13,567 nt of DNA, taken from assembly GCA_029240475.1 (NCBI GenBank), contig JAREAF010000025.1, positions 1 through 13,567 on the forward strand, in the 5' to 3' direction. Source of the DNA: Rhodospirillales bacterium. Its GTDB lineage: Bacteria; Pseudomonadota; Alphaproteobacteria; JAREAF01. The notes under the pieces were generated by a model. It saw only the letters and a program-made list of their open reading frames with translations. It was not told the origin of the DNA and searched no databases. Below, in pieces: positions 1 to 7,069 of this stretch (the stretch's first letter is position 1; every line of letters starts with the position of its first letter). Both the position numbers and the translations under genes were made by a program.

Positions 1-97
1 CCTCCCCAACCCTCCCCCGTCAAGGGGGAGGGGGATAAAAGCGAGGCCGCGCTCTCCTTCCCCTCCCCCCTTGCGGGGGAGGGCGAGGGTGGGGGGG
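1..97. repeat. C/G-rich double-hairpin palindromic repeat (left edge)
   Basis: Two inverted arms flank a short A/G-rich core at about 35-58. Each arm is itself a hairpin. In the left arm CCCTCCCCC (10-18) pairs perfectly with GGGGGAGGG (24-32) around the loop GTCAA. In the right arm CCCTCCCCC (61-69) pairs perfectly with GGGGGAGGG (75-83) around CTTGC. The outer parts of the arms (about 1-9 and 84-97) are also roughly complementary. The element has the same architecture and arm sequence as the copy at 4126-4279, so it is a dispersed repeat family resembling a MITE or REP/BIME-like element. It may extend left of the window. It ends only about 20 nt before the start codon of the first permease, so it forms that gene's leader, or could act as a transcription-attenuating or RNA-stabilising hairpin between an upstream gene and the transporter genes. 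Confidence 0.8.
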
Positions 98-116
98 CGG
101 CCGGGGCACGGTTGTC

Positions 117-1031
117 ATGACTGTGGGCGCGGTTCCTGCCGCCCGTGCCGCACCGGTGGCCCGCGCCGGGCGGGAGCGGGGGCTTGCCGCCGCCGGTCTG
201 ATCGGCCCCGCCTATCTCTGGCTCTTGCTGACGATCTTCCTGCCGCTCTCGGCGATGCTGCTCTTCAGCTTCCTCACCGTCGCGCCCTTCGGCGCGCGGG
301 AGGCGGAGTTCACGCTGAAGCACTATGCGGCCTTCTTCCAGAAGGAGTTCTACCGCACGCTGACCTGGCGCTCGCTCAGGCTCGGCTTCGACGTCACCTT
401 CTGGTGCGTCCTCATCGGCTATCCGACTGCGCTGGCGCTGGCGCGCCACGTGCCGGGCCGCTGGCGCGAGGCCCTGTTCCTCCTCATCGTGCTGCCCTTC
501 TGGAGCAATGCGCTGGTGCGCGTCTTCTCCTGGACCATGGTCTTGCGCGGCGGCGGGCTCATCGACCAGGCGGCGCAGGCGGTGTGGCCCGAGGCGCCCT
601 CACTCGGCATCCTCTTCACCTATCCGGCGATCGTGGTCGGGCTGGTCCATTCCTTCCTGCCCTACATGATCCTCACCTGCTACCTCTCGCTGCAGGCGAT
701 CGAGCCGAGCCTCGAGGAGGCGGCCTTGAGCCTCGGCGCCTCGCCCTTGACCAGCTTCCGCCGCGTGACCTTGCCCTTGAGCCTGCCCGGCATGCTGGTC
801 GGAGTGGTCCTGATCTTCGTGCCCGTGATCGGCTCGTTCATGGAGCCGCGCATCCTCGGCGGTCCGGAAGGGATCATGCTGGGCACGGTGATCGAGGATC
901 AGTTCACCGTCGTCTTCAATTGGCCGCTCGGCGCGGCGCTCTCCTACATCCTGCTCGCCATCGTGCTGCTGCTGATCGCGCTGGCCGCGCCCATCCTCGG
1001 CCGCCCGCTGGCGGCGGCGAGCGGGAGGTGA
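117..1031 (+). CDS. ABC transporter permease, PotB-like (spermidine/putrescine type)
   Basis: This 304-residue inner-membrane permease would form half of the transmembrane channel of an ABC importer. About six hydrophobic segments are visible, at roughly residues 24-53, 90-112, 117-141, 165-192, 223-246 and 274-295. The cytoplasmic EAA loop that docks the ATPase is at about residues 200-220 (EEAALSLGAS, then FRRVTLPLSLPG). The length and the WSNALVRVFSW segment fit the PotB/HisM-type permeases of polyamine-like transporters. The ATG at 117 is the first good start and is followed by a poorly conserved Ala/Arg-rich N-terminus. No clear Shine-Dalgarno lies in front of it, because the palindromic repeat ends about 20 nt upstream, so the true start could be slightly downstream. 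The second permease follows after 2 nt. The substrate is unknown; polyamines, other amines and opine-like compounds are typical for the family. Confidence 0.9.
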   Translation: MTVGAVPAARAAPVARAGRERGLAAAGLIGPAYLWLLLTIFLPLSAMLLFSFLTVAPFGAREAEFTLKHYAAFFQKEFYRTLTWRSLRLGFDVTFWCVLIGYPTALALARHVPGRWREALFLLIVLPFWSNALVRVFSWTMVLRGGGLIDQAAQAVWPEAPSLGILFTYPAIVVGLVHSFLPYMILTCYLSLQAIEPSLEEAALSLGASPLTSFRRVTLPLSLPGMLVGVVLIFVPVIGSFMEPRILGGPEGIMLGTVIEDQFTVVFNWPLGAALSYILLAIVLLLIALAAPILGRPLAAASGR

Positions 1032-1033
1032 CC

Positions 1034-1807
1034 ATGGCGCCGCTCGCCTTCCGCACGGTGCTGGCGCTGGTGCTGCTCTTCCTCTATCTGCCGCTGGCCG
1101 TAATGGCGGTGATGGCCTTCAACCAGTCGCCGCTCTATGCGCTGCCGATGGTGTTCGACACCATCTGGTTCGAGCGCCTCGCCCAGAACGAGCGGCTGAT
1201 CGGGGCGGGCCTCAACAGCATCCTGATCGCGCTCGCCAACACAGTCATCGCCACCGCGCTCGGCACCATGGCCGCGCTCGCCTTCCAGCGCTACACGTTC
1301 CGCGGCTCCTCGCTCTTGCAGATTCTGCTGCTGCCGCCGATCACCATCCCGTGGCTGATCATCGGCACGGCGATGCTGGTTCTGTTCTTCTGGACGGGGA
1401 TCGGGCGGGGGCTGCATGCGATCCTGCTCGGGCATGTCGCGCTGTCGCTGCCCTATGTGATCGTCGTGGTCGGCGCGCGCCTCAGGAGCTTCGGCGTGAG
1501 CCTCGAGGAGGCGGCGGCGACGCTCGGCGCGGGACCCTGGACCACCTTCCGCCGCGTGACCCTGCCGGTGATCGCGCCGGGCGTGGTCGCGGCGGCGCTG
1601 TTCGCCTTCGCGGTCTCGTTCGACCAGTTCGTCATCTCCTATTTCCTCGCGCCGCCCGGCGTCTCGACCCTGCCGGTCGAGATCTATTCGGCGATCCGCA
1701 AGGGCTTCACGCCGGAGATCAACGCCATCTCGACGGTGATCATCCTCGTCTCCATGGGGCTGATGCTGGCCGTCGCGCGCCTCTACCGCTTCGGAGGCGA
1801 GCGATGA
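1034..1807 (+). CDS. ABC transporter permease, PotC-like
   Basis: This 257-residue membrane protein is the second permease subunit of the importer. The start at 1034 is supported by an excellent Shine-Dalgarno, GGGAGGTGA, at 1023-1031, which overlaps the stop of the preceding gene. Hydrophobic segments are at roughly residues 8-29, 58-86, 93-120, 127-148, 180-206 and 230-250. The EAA loop is at about 158-178 (LEEAAATLGAG, then FRRVTLPVIAPG), almost a copy of the loop in the partner permease, as expected for a heterodimeric channel. The SFDQFVISYFL segment near residue 195 and the length fit PotC. The reading frame stays open far upstream (from 71), but only as a GC-rich shadow of the first permease. 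The last bases overlap the ATPase start (ATGA). Confidence 0.92.
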   Translation: MAPLAFRTVLALVLLFLYLPLAVMAVMAFNQSPLYALPMVFDTIWFERLAQNERLIGAGLNSILIALANTVIATALGTMAALAFQRYTFRGSSLLQILLLPPITIPWLIIGTAMLVLFFWTGIGRGLHAILLGHVALSLPYVIVVVGARLRSFGVSLEEAAATLGAGPWTTFRRVTLPVIAPGVVAAALFAFAVSFDQFVISYFLAPPGVSTLPVEIYSAIRKGFTPEINAISTVIILVSMGLMLAVARLYRFGGER

Positions 1808-2859
1808 GCGCGGTCGAGGTGCGCAACGCGGTCAAGCGCTACGGCGCGCTCGCGGCGCTGGACGAGGTGACCCTCGCCGTGCCGGAGGGCGAGTTCTTCG
1901 GCCTTCTCGGCCCCAGCGGCAGCGGCAAGACCACGCTCTTGCGCGCCATCGCCGGGTTCGTCGTGCCCGATTCCGGCGAGATCCGCATCGACGGCCAACG
2001 CATCGAGGGCGTGCCGGTGCATAAGCGCGGCATCGGGATGGTGTTCCAGAACTACGCGCTGTTCCCGCATTTGAGCGTCTTCGACAACGTCGCGTTCGGC
2101 CTCTCCGTGCGCGGGGTGCCGGCGGGCGAGATCAGGAGCCGCGTGGCCGAGGCGCTGCGCCTCGTGCGCCTCTCCGGGCTGGAGGAGCGCCGGCCGCGAC
2201 AGCTCTCGGGCGGGCAGCAGCAGCGCGTCGCGCTCGCTCGCGCGCTGGTGACGCGGCCCAAGGTGCTGCTGCTGGACGAGCCCCTGGGGGCGCTCGACAA
2301 GCGCTTGCGCCAGGAGATGCAGGTGGAGCTGAAGCTGATCCAGCGCACCGTCGGGATCACCACCATTTTCGTCACGCACGACCAAGAGGAGGCGCTGACG
2401 CTTTCCGACCGCATTGCCATCCTCAGCGAGGGACGGCTGGTGCAGGTCGGCCCGCCGGCGGAGGTCTATGAGCGGCCGGCGACGCGCTTTGCGGCGGAGT
2501 TCTTAGGCGAGGCCAATCTCTTCGCTGGGCGCGCGGAGGCCGGCGCGCTGCGCACCCCATCGGGGCTCGCCATTTTCAGCGCGCTGCCGCTGCCGCCCGG
2601 ACGCGAAGCGATCCTGGCGGTGCGGCCCGAGAAGATCCAGCTCGCCGATCTCGCCATGCGCGCGCCCGACGGCGCCAACCGGATCGAAGGCCGCATCTTG
2701 CGTTCGATCTATTCCGGCAGCAGCATCGCCTATCGCGTCGAGGTGCCGGGACAGGAGCTGACCGTGTTCGAGCAGAACCGCGCCGCGCGGGCGCGCGAGG
2801 AAGGCGCGGCCGTCGCGCTCACCTGGGCGCCCGAGCACAGCATTCCGGTGGCGCCGTGA
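1804..2859 (+). CDS. ABC transporter ATP-binding protein, PotA-like
   Basis: This 351-residue cytoplasmic ATPase powers the importer formed with the two permeases. The nucleotide-binding motifs are complete: Walker A GPSGSGKTT (36-44), Q-loop Gln82 in VFQNYALFPHLSV, signature LSGGQQQRVALARAL (134-148), Walker B VLLLDEP (154-160), D-loop GALD, and switch His192 in FVTHDQEEAL. A C-terminal extension of about 110 residues, with an AVRPEKIQL segment near residue 275, is the TOBE-type regulatory domain usual in PotA/FbpC/MalK-type ATPases. The start is set by GGAGG at 1793-1797, six bases before an ATG that overlaps the upstream stop by 4 nt. The next gene starts inside its stop (GTGA). The domain set fits the CUT1/polyamine class. 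No binding protein is in the window, so it probably lies just upstream. Confidence 0.95.
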   Translation: MSAVEVRNAVKRYGALAALDEVTLAVPEGEFFGLLGPSGSGKTTLLRAIAGFVVPDSGEIRIDGQRIEGVPVHKRGIGMVFQNYALFPHLSVFDNVAFGLSVRGVPAGEIRSRVAEALRLVRLSGLEERRPRQLSGGQQQRVALARALVTRPKVLLLDEPLGALDKRLRQEMQVELKLIQRTVGITTIFVTHDQEEALTLSDRIAILSEGRLVQVGPPAEVYERPATRFAAEFLGEANLFAGRAEAGALRTPSGLAIFSALPLPPGREAILAVRPEKIQLADLAMRAPDGANRIEGRILRSIYSGSSIAYRVEVPGQELTVFEQNRAARAREEGAAVALTWAPEHSIPVAP

Positions 2860-3470
2860 GGCTGACCGGCGCGCTGCCGCTCGACACGCTGCATGTCGTC
2901 GTGGACATGCAGCGGCTCTTCGTCGAGCATCCCGACTGGTGCGTGCCCGACCTGACGAAGCTGGTCGCGCCGATCTCGCGCATCATCGACGCGCATCCCA
3001 GGCGCACGGTCTTCACGCGCTTCGTGACGCCGCGGAAGCCCGAGGATGCCGGCGGGCAGTGGCGGCACTATTACCGGCACTGGGAGAGCGTGACCCTCTC
3101 GCGCATGGACCCCGCGCTGCTGCATCTCGTGCCGGGCCTCGCCGAGCGCGCGCGGCCCGAGGCGGTCCTCGACAAGCGCAGCCATGGCGGATGGGAGAGC
3201 CTCGCCTTCGCCGAGGCGATCGCGCGCCGGCAGGCCACGACCCTGGTGCTGACGGGCGTCGAGACCGACGTCTGCGTGCTCGCGCTCGCCTTCGGCGCGA
3301 CCGATCGCGGCTATCGCGTGATCGTCGTGGAGGACGCGGTGGCATCCTCCTCTCCGGAAGGGCACCGCGCCGCGCTGGAGGCGATCTATCCGCGCCTCGA
3401 CCAGCAGATCCAGATCGCGGCGGTGGACGAGGTGCTCGCCGCCTGGCCCTCCGAGCGGAGGGCGGAATGA
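2856..3470 (+). CDS. isochorismatase-family cysteine hydrolase
   Basis: This 204-residue alpha/beta enzyme carries the isochorismatase-superfamily triad: Asp17 (VVDMQ), Lys107 (DKRSHGGWES) and Cys140 (TGVETDVCVLA), with the usual spacing and total length. Members with the Cys nucleophile mostly hydrolyse amides, ureides or carbamoyl groups (nicotinamidase, N-carbamoylsarcosine amidase, ureidoacrylate or biuret hydrolases). I see no nicotinamidase-type D-x-H-x-x-H metal site, so nicotinamidase is unlikely. The start is a GTG overlapping the ATPase stop by 4 nt, with only a weak purine stretch (GGTGG) before it, so translation probably depends on coupling. Its place directly after a polyamine-type importer suggests it acts on the imported compound, but the substrate is not determined. 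Confidence 0.88.
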   Translation: MRLTGALPLDTLHVVVDMQRLFVEHPDWCVPDLTKLVAPISRIIDAHPRRTVFTRFVTPRKPEDAGGQWRHYYRHWESVTLSRMDPALLHLVPGLAERARPEAVLDKRSHGGWESLAFAEAIARRQATTLVLTGVETDVCVLALAFGATDRGYRVIVVEDAVASSSPEGHRAALEAIYPRLDQQIQIAAVDEVLAAWPSERRAE

Positions 3471-5530
3471 CGGGCGCGGCTGCGGTCGCGCCCGCGCGCC
3501 TCTGGAACACGTGGGACTCCGACCATCCCGCCGCGATGCGGTTCCTCCCCCTCGGGCTGGAGCTTCGTCCTTGCGTCTATGCGGCGAGCCGCAACGCCTT
3601 CACCGATTTCCCCGCGACCCAAGCCGGGCTCACGCTCGGCCCGCGCGGCGTCACCGCCGCCGAGGGCGTGCATCTCGGTCTCGCGCATGCCGGGACGGAG
3701 CTGGAGTTGCGCTACGACAGCCCCGGGCCCGGCGCGCTGACCGGGAACTATCGCGCGCGCCGGCATGGGGAATGGGGCCTGCGCTTTTGGGTGCTGATCG
3801 CCTTGAGGCTGATGCCGCCCGACCGCCGCGGCGCGTGCTTGCGCTGGCGCTTCCATGCCGAGCGCGGGCTCGCCACGGCATCGCACCGCGGGAGCCATGT
3901 CGCGGTCGGCGCGAGCCGTCCGCCGCTGCTCGTCACCGTGCATCGCTCGCTGGTTGCGCTGCGGCAGGAGATGGAGAGCAAGGGCTACTGGTACCTCGAC
4001 TCGCGCGGAACCGCCGGCCCGGTGATGGCGCTGCGCTACAATCTCGAGGAGATGCCGGAGCTGAGCTTCGCGGCCGTTGTCGCAGACTCGGCGGAGGAGG
4101 CGGCGCAGACGGTCTCCGCGGCCCTGGCACCCCCCACCCTAACCCTCCCCCGCAAGGGGGGAGGGGAACGCAGTGTCGAGGGCTCGCACTCCGGGCCTCA
4201 GTCGAGCACATTGGAAGCGGAAGCAGGGCGGCTTTCTTCACCCTCCCCCCTTGAGGGGAAGGGCGGGGAGGGGGGTGCCTTCGGCACGATTCCATCAGAT
4301 GAAGACCCGCGGCTGGCCGCCGTGCGCGACGTGATCGCCTGGAACACGGTTTGGGACCCGGTGAACCAGCGCCCCTACACTGCGCTCAGCCGGAACTGGG
4401 GCGCGCAGAAATTCGGCGGCTGGGGCGTGTGGCTCGACGACCTCTTCTTCCACGCGCTGATGGCGAGCGCGGTCGATGCCGATCTCGCGCGCGAGAATCT
4501 GGCGGCGGCGCTGAGCAACGCCACGCCTTTCGGCAATCTCGCCTGCCTCATGACGGGCCGCGACGCCTGGGTCGACCGCTCGCAGCCGCCGATCGGCAGC
4601 CTCATCGCCTGGCTGCTGCATATGCGGCTCGGCGACGAGGCGCTGCTGCGCCGCGCCTATCCGGTGCTCGCGGCCAACCACGCCTGGTGGCTGATGCGGC
4701 GCGACGGCAACGGCGACGGGCTCTATGAATATGGCAGCTCCAATGTCGGCACCGGTCTCTATGTCGGCACCAAGCTCGCGGCCAAGGACGAATCCTTCAT
4801 GGACAATTCGCCGGTCCATGACGAGGCCGCGTTCGATCCGACAACGCGCACCCTCAACTCGGCCGATGTGGGCTTGAATAGCCTGATCGCGCTCGATGCC
4901 GAGATGCTGGCGCGGATTGCGGCCGCGCTTGGCGACGATGCGGGGGCAAGCCGGCACAACGCGACCGCCGAGGGCTTGCGCGCGCGCATCGCCGAACGCC
5001 TTTGGGACCAGGAGCGCCGGTGCTTCGCGAACCGGCTCTGGTCGGGCAAGTTCGTGCGCTCGATCGCGCCGACCAGCTTCTTCCCGCTGCTGGCGGGCGC
5101 CGCCTCGCCGGAGCAGGCGACGACGATGGTGCGCCTGCTGCACGACCCGGAGAAGTTCGGCGGCTCGTGGCTGCTGCCTTCGGTCACCCGCGACGATGCC
5201 GCCTTTCATGACAATGTCTATTGGCGCGGGCGCATCTGGCCGCCGCTCAATTTCCTGGTCTGGCTCGGGCTGAAGCGCGCCGGCTTTGCGGCCGAGGCGG
5301 CGGCGCTCGCCGAGAATGGCTGGCGCCTGTTCCAGCGCGCCTGGGCGGACCGCAACTGCCCGGAGAATTTCAGCGCGGTGACCGGCGAGGCCTTCGACCA
5401 GCCGGACACCGATTCCTTCTATGGCTGGGGCGCGCTGATGCCTTTCATCGCGCTTTCGGAGCAGGTCGGTCTGGCGCCGCGGGACGTCTGGACCCTTGCC
5501 GAACGCACCCGCCCCGCAGGCTCGAGTTGA
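3467..5530 (+). CDS. GH63-like glycoside hydrolase (MGH1-like domain) with an internal repeat insertion
   Basis: This 687-residue protein has an N-terminal beta-rich domain (about 25-215) and an (alpha/alpha)6 catalytic domain (about 282-670). Clan GH-G/GH63-like signatures are visible: NWGAQKFGGWGVWLDDLFFH (310-329), with Asp325 (or Asp324) as the candidate general acid; FMDNSPVHD (444-452); YWRGRIWPPLNFLVW (585-599); and PENFSAVTGE (632-641), with Glu633 the candidate base; then DSFYGWGALMPF. The family includes glucosidases and mannosylglycerate/glucosylglycerate hydrolases, so it probably frees a sugar from a small glycoside in the cytoplasm; I see no signal peptide. Residues about 220-271 are encoded by a palindromic repeat read in frame (separate entry) and match no enzyme domain. 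The start is ATG with GGAGGG at 3457-3462 and a 4-nt overlap with the hydrolase upstream. All visible catalytic motifs lie intact beyond the insertion, so the enzyme may still work. Confidence 0.85.
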   Translation: MTGAAAVAPARLWNTWDSDHPAAMRFLPLGLELRPCVYAASRNAFTDFPATQAGLTLGPRGVTAAEGVHLGLAHAGTELELRYDSPGPGALTGNYRARRHGEWGLRFWVLIALRLMPPDRRGACLRWRFHAERGLATASHRGSHVAVGASRPPLLVTVHRSLVALRQEMESKGYWYLDSRGTAGPVMALRYNLEEMPELSFAAVVADSAEEAAQTVSAALAPPTLTLPRKGGGERSVEGSHSGPQSSTLEAEAGRLSSPSPLEGKGGEGGAFGTIPSDEDPRLAAVRDVIAWNTVWDPVNQRPYTALSRNWGAQKFGGWGVWLDDLFFHALMASAVDADLARENLAAALSNATPFGNLACLMTGRDAWVDRSQPPIGSLIAWLLHMRLGDEALLRRAYPVLAANHAWWLMRRDGNGDGLYEYGSSNVGTGLYVGTKLAAKDESFMDNSPVHDEAAFDPTTRTLNSADVGLNSLIALDAEMLARIAAALGDDAGASRHNATAEGLRARIAERLWDQERRCFANRLWSGKFVRSIAPTSFFPLLAGAASPEQATTMVRLLHDPEKFGGSWLLPSVTRDDAAFHDNVYWRGRIWPPLNFLVWLGLKRAGFAAEAAALAENGWRLFQRAWADRNCPENFSAVTGEAFDQPDTDSFYGWGALMPFIALSEQVGLAPRDVWTLAERTRPAGSS
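4126..4279. repeat. palindromic repeat (MITE/RPE-like) inserted in frame within the glycoside hydrolase gene
   Basis: This is a ~154-bp element bounded by GGCACCCCCC (4126-4135) and its exact complement GGGGGGTGCC (4270-4279). The two outer arms stay similar in inverted orientation for about 40 bp. Each arm contains a hairpin: CCCTCCCCC (4143-4151) with GGGGGAGGG (4157-4165) around GCAAG, and CCCTCCCC (4241-4248) with GGGGAAGGG (4255-4263), with one bulged base. The core, about 4167-4239, is unrelated to the arms. On the + strand in the enzyme frame the left arm reads PPTLTLPRKGGG and no stop occurs, so the host gene remains open. The arms match those of the element at 1-97. It encodes no transposase, so it is a non-autonomous repeat. 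The exact ends and any target duplication cannot be fixed without an uninserted homologue. Confidence 0.85.
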
Positions 5531-5534
5531 GGCC

Positions 5535-6437
5535 ATGATCGTCTCGTTTGGTTCCGTCAATCTGGACCTCATCGCCACGGTCGAGCGCCTGCCCCGCGCG
5601 GGCGAGACCGTGCTCGGGCCCGGCTATCGCGCGCTCCCCGGCGGCAAGGGGGCGAACCAGGCGCTGGCGGCGCGGCGCGCTGGCGCCGAGGTGCAATTCG
5701 TCGGCTGCGTTGGGCGGGACGCCTTCGCCGAGCCCGCGCTGGCCGAGCTCGCGGCGGCCGGGGTGGGGCTCGATCATCTGGTGCGCCAACAGGAGGCGCC
5801 CACAGGGTGCGCGCTCATCTGCGTCGATCCCAAGGGCGAGAACCAGATCGCCGTCGCGCTCGGCGCGAACGCGGAGCTGAAGACAAAGCATGTGCCCGAT
5901 GTGCTGCTGGGGCCGGGGACCATCCTCCTCCTGCAGCGCGAGGTCACGGCTGAGGAGAGCTGGGCGCTCGCACGGCGGGCGGCGGAGCGCGGCGCGCGGG
6001 TGCTGCTCAATCTCGCGCCGGCGGGCGCGGTGCCGGCGGACGTGCTGAGCGCGCTCGACTGGCTGATCCTGAATGAGGGCGAGGCGGCCGAGCTGGCGGA
6101 AGCACATGGGCTCGGGGCGGATGCGGCTGCCTTGGCCACGGGGCTCGGCATCGGCGTGCTCACGACCTTGGGCGCGGACGGCATCGCCGCCTGCCGCGGC
6201 GATCAGCGCTGGCGCATTCCGGCGCTGCCCATCAAGCCTGTGGACACGACCGGCGCCGGCGACGCCGCGGCCGGCGCCTTCGCCGCCGCCCTGGATCGCG
6301 GGCTGGGAGCGGAGGATGCGCTGCGCTGGGCGAGCGTCGCAGGCGCGCTCGCCTGTCTGACGCCCGGCGCGCAGAGCAGCCTGCCGACCCTGCGCGAGAT
6401 CCGCGACGCGCTTCCTCGATTGCCCACTCACGGATGA
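5535..6437 (+). CDS. rbsK: ribokinase (PfkB family)
   Basis: This 300-residue cytoplasmic sugar kinase should phosphorylate ribose, or a related pentose, at O5 with ATP. PfkB signature 1 is GGKGANQA at 36-43, with Asn9 and Asp11 in SVNLDL and an adjacent GETVLGPGY, as in ribokinase. The KGENQIAVALGANAEL stretch (100-115) is the ribokinase form of that strand. NEGEAAEL (180-187) precedes signature 2, DTTGAGDAAAGAFAAAL (237-253), which supplies the anion hole and catalytic base Asp243. The C-terminal GAQSSLP (278-284) is also ribokinase-like. I place the start at 5535, where the family N-terminus IVSFGSVNLDLI begins; an in-frame ATG at 5496 would add 13 unconserved residues and overlap the glycosidase. 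The gap to the upstream stop is 4 nt, and the HAD gene overlaps the end by 4 nt. Some PfkB kinases phosphorylate other pentoses or nucleosides, so the substrate is inferred. Confidence 0.87.
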   Translation: MIVSFGSVNLDLIATVERLPRAGETVLGPGYRALPGGKGANQALAARRAGAEVQFVGCVGRDAFAEPALAELAAAGVGLDHLVRQQEAPTGCALICVDPKGENQIAVALGANAELKTKHVPDVLLGPGTILLLQREVTAEESWALARRAAERGARVLLNLAPAGAVPADVLSALDWLILNEGEAAELAEAHGLGADAAALATGLGIGVLTTLGADGIAACRGDQRWRIPALPIKPVDTTGAGDAAAGAFAAALDRGLGAEDALRWASVAGALACLTPGAQSSLPTLREIRDALPRLPTHG

Positions 6438-7069
6438 AAGCTGACATGCAGACCCGGACCATCGATGCCGTCGTGTTCGATCTCGGCGGCGTCCTCATCG
6501 ACTGGAACCCGCGCCACCTCTATCGCAAGCTCATCGAGGAGGAGGCGAAGATGGAGCGCTTCCTCAGCGAAATCTGCTCGCCGGTTTGGAACGTCAATCT
6601 GGATGCGGGTCGGCCGTTCGATGACGGCATCGACGAGCTGGTGCAGCGCCATCCGGAGGAGGCGCCTCTGATCCGCGCATGGAAGGCCCGCTGGGAGGAG
6701 ATGCTGGGCGGCGCGATCCACGGCACCGTGGCGATCCTGGAAGAGCTGCATGCTTCGGGAATGACGCTCCATGCTCTGACCAACTGGTCGGCCGAGACCT
6801 TCCCGATCGGCCGCAAGCGTTTCCCGTTCCTCGACCGCTTCCGCACCATTCTCGTCTCGGGCCAGGAGAAGGTGGTCAAGCCCGATCCCCGCATCTTCCA
6901 TCTGCTGGTCGAGCGGACGGGCGTGGTGCCGCAGCGCACGGTCTTTGTGGACGATTCGCAGACGAATGCCGATGCGGCCGCAAGCCTCGGCTTCCACGCG
7001 ATCCGCTTCACCGACGCCGACGCGCTGCGCGCGCGTTTGGCAAGTCTTGGCTTGGTCGATCACCGATGA
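6434..7069 (+). CDS. HAD-superfamily hydrolase (YihX/haloacid-dehalogenase-like phosphatase)
   Basis: This 211-residue HAD subfamily IA protein has its motifs in order: motif I VVFDLGGVLIDW with nucleophile Asp16; a helical C1-type cap at about 25-95; motif II LTNWS (Thr116, Asn117); motif III Lys149 in KVVKPDPRIF; motif IV FVDDSQTNADAA (Asp173, Asp174). The second Asp of the usual phosphatase DxDxT is replaced (DLG), as in the YihX/sugar-phosphatase and dehalogenase-like group. A small-molecule phosphatase, for example for a sugar phosphate, is the likely role. The start at 6434 overlaps the ribokinase stop by 4 nt; the ATG at 6446 (MQTRTIDAVVFD) is a plausible alternative. Its coupling to a sugar kinase suggests it acts on a phosphorylated intermediate of the same pathway or clears by-products. 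Confidence 0.87.
   Translation: MKADMQTRTIDAVVFDLGGVLIDWNPRHLYRKLIEEEAKMERFLSEICSPVWNVNLDAGRPFDDGIDELVQRHPEEAPLIRAWKARWEEMLGGAIHGTVAILEELHASGMTLHALTNWSAETFPIGRKRFPFLDRFRTILVSGQEKVVKPDPRIFHLLVERTGVVPQRTVFVDDSQTNADAAASLGFHAIRFTDADALRARLASLGLVDHR

Noticed and set aside
71..1031. Long open frame running through the first permease in the same frame as the second permease
   Set aside because: It is an Arg/Ala/Pro-rich shadow of the real permease in GC-rich DNA. The second permease begins at 1034, where a strong Shine-Dalgarno and the family N-terminus appear.
2856..3470. Nicotinamidase (PncA) paired with the ribokinase for nicotinamide riboside use
   Set aside because: The metal-binding D-x-H-x-x-H motif of nicotinamidases is not seen in this protein, so the idea lacks support.
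2730..3510. Antisense open frames opposite the isochorismatase-like gene
   Set aside because: The + strand gene has a full catalytic triad; the antisense products are Arg- and Pro-rich shadows.
4126..4279. CRISPR or tandem repeat array
   Set aside because: The G/C runs form one inverted pair of hairpin arms around a single core, with no regularly spaced direct repeats or spacers.
4295..5578. 427-codon open frame on the - strand opposite the glycoside hydrolase
   Set aside because: The + strand product has clear GH63-like motifs. The antisense product is Arg/Ala/His-rich low complexity with no recognisable motif, as expected for antisense frames at this GC content.
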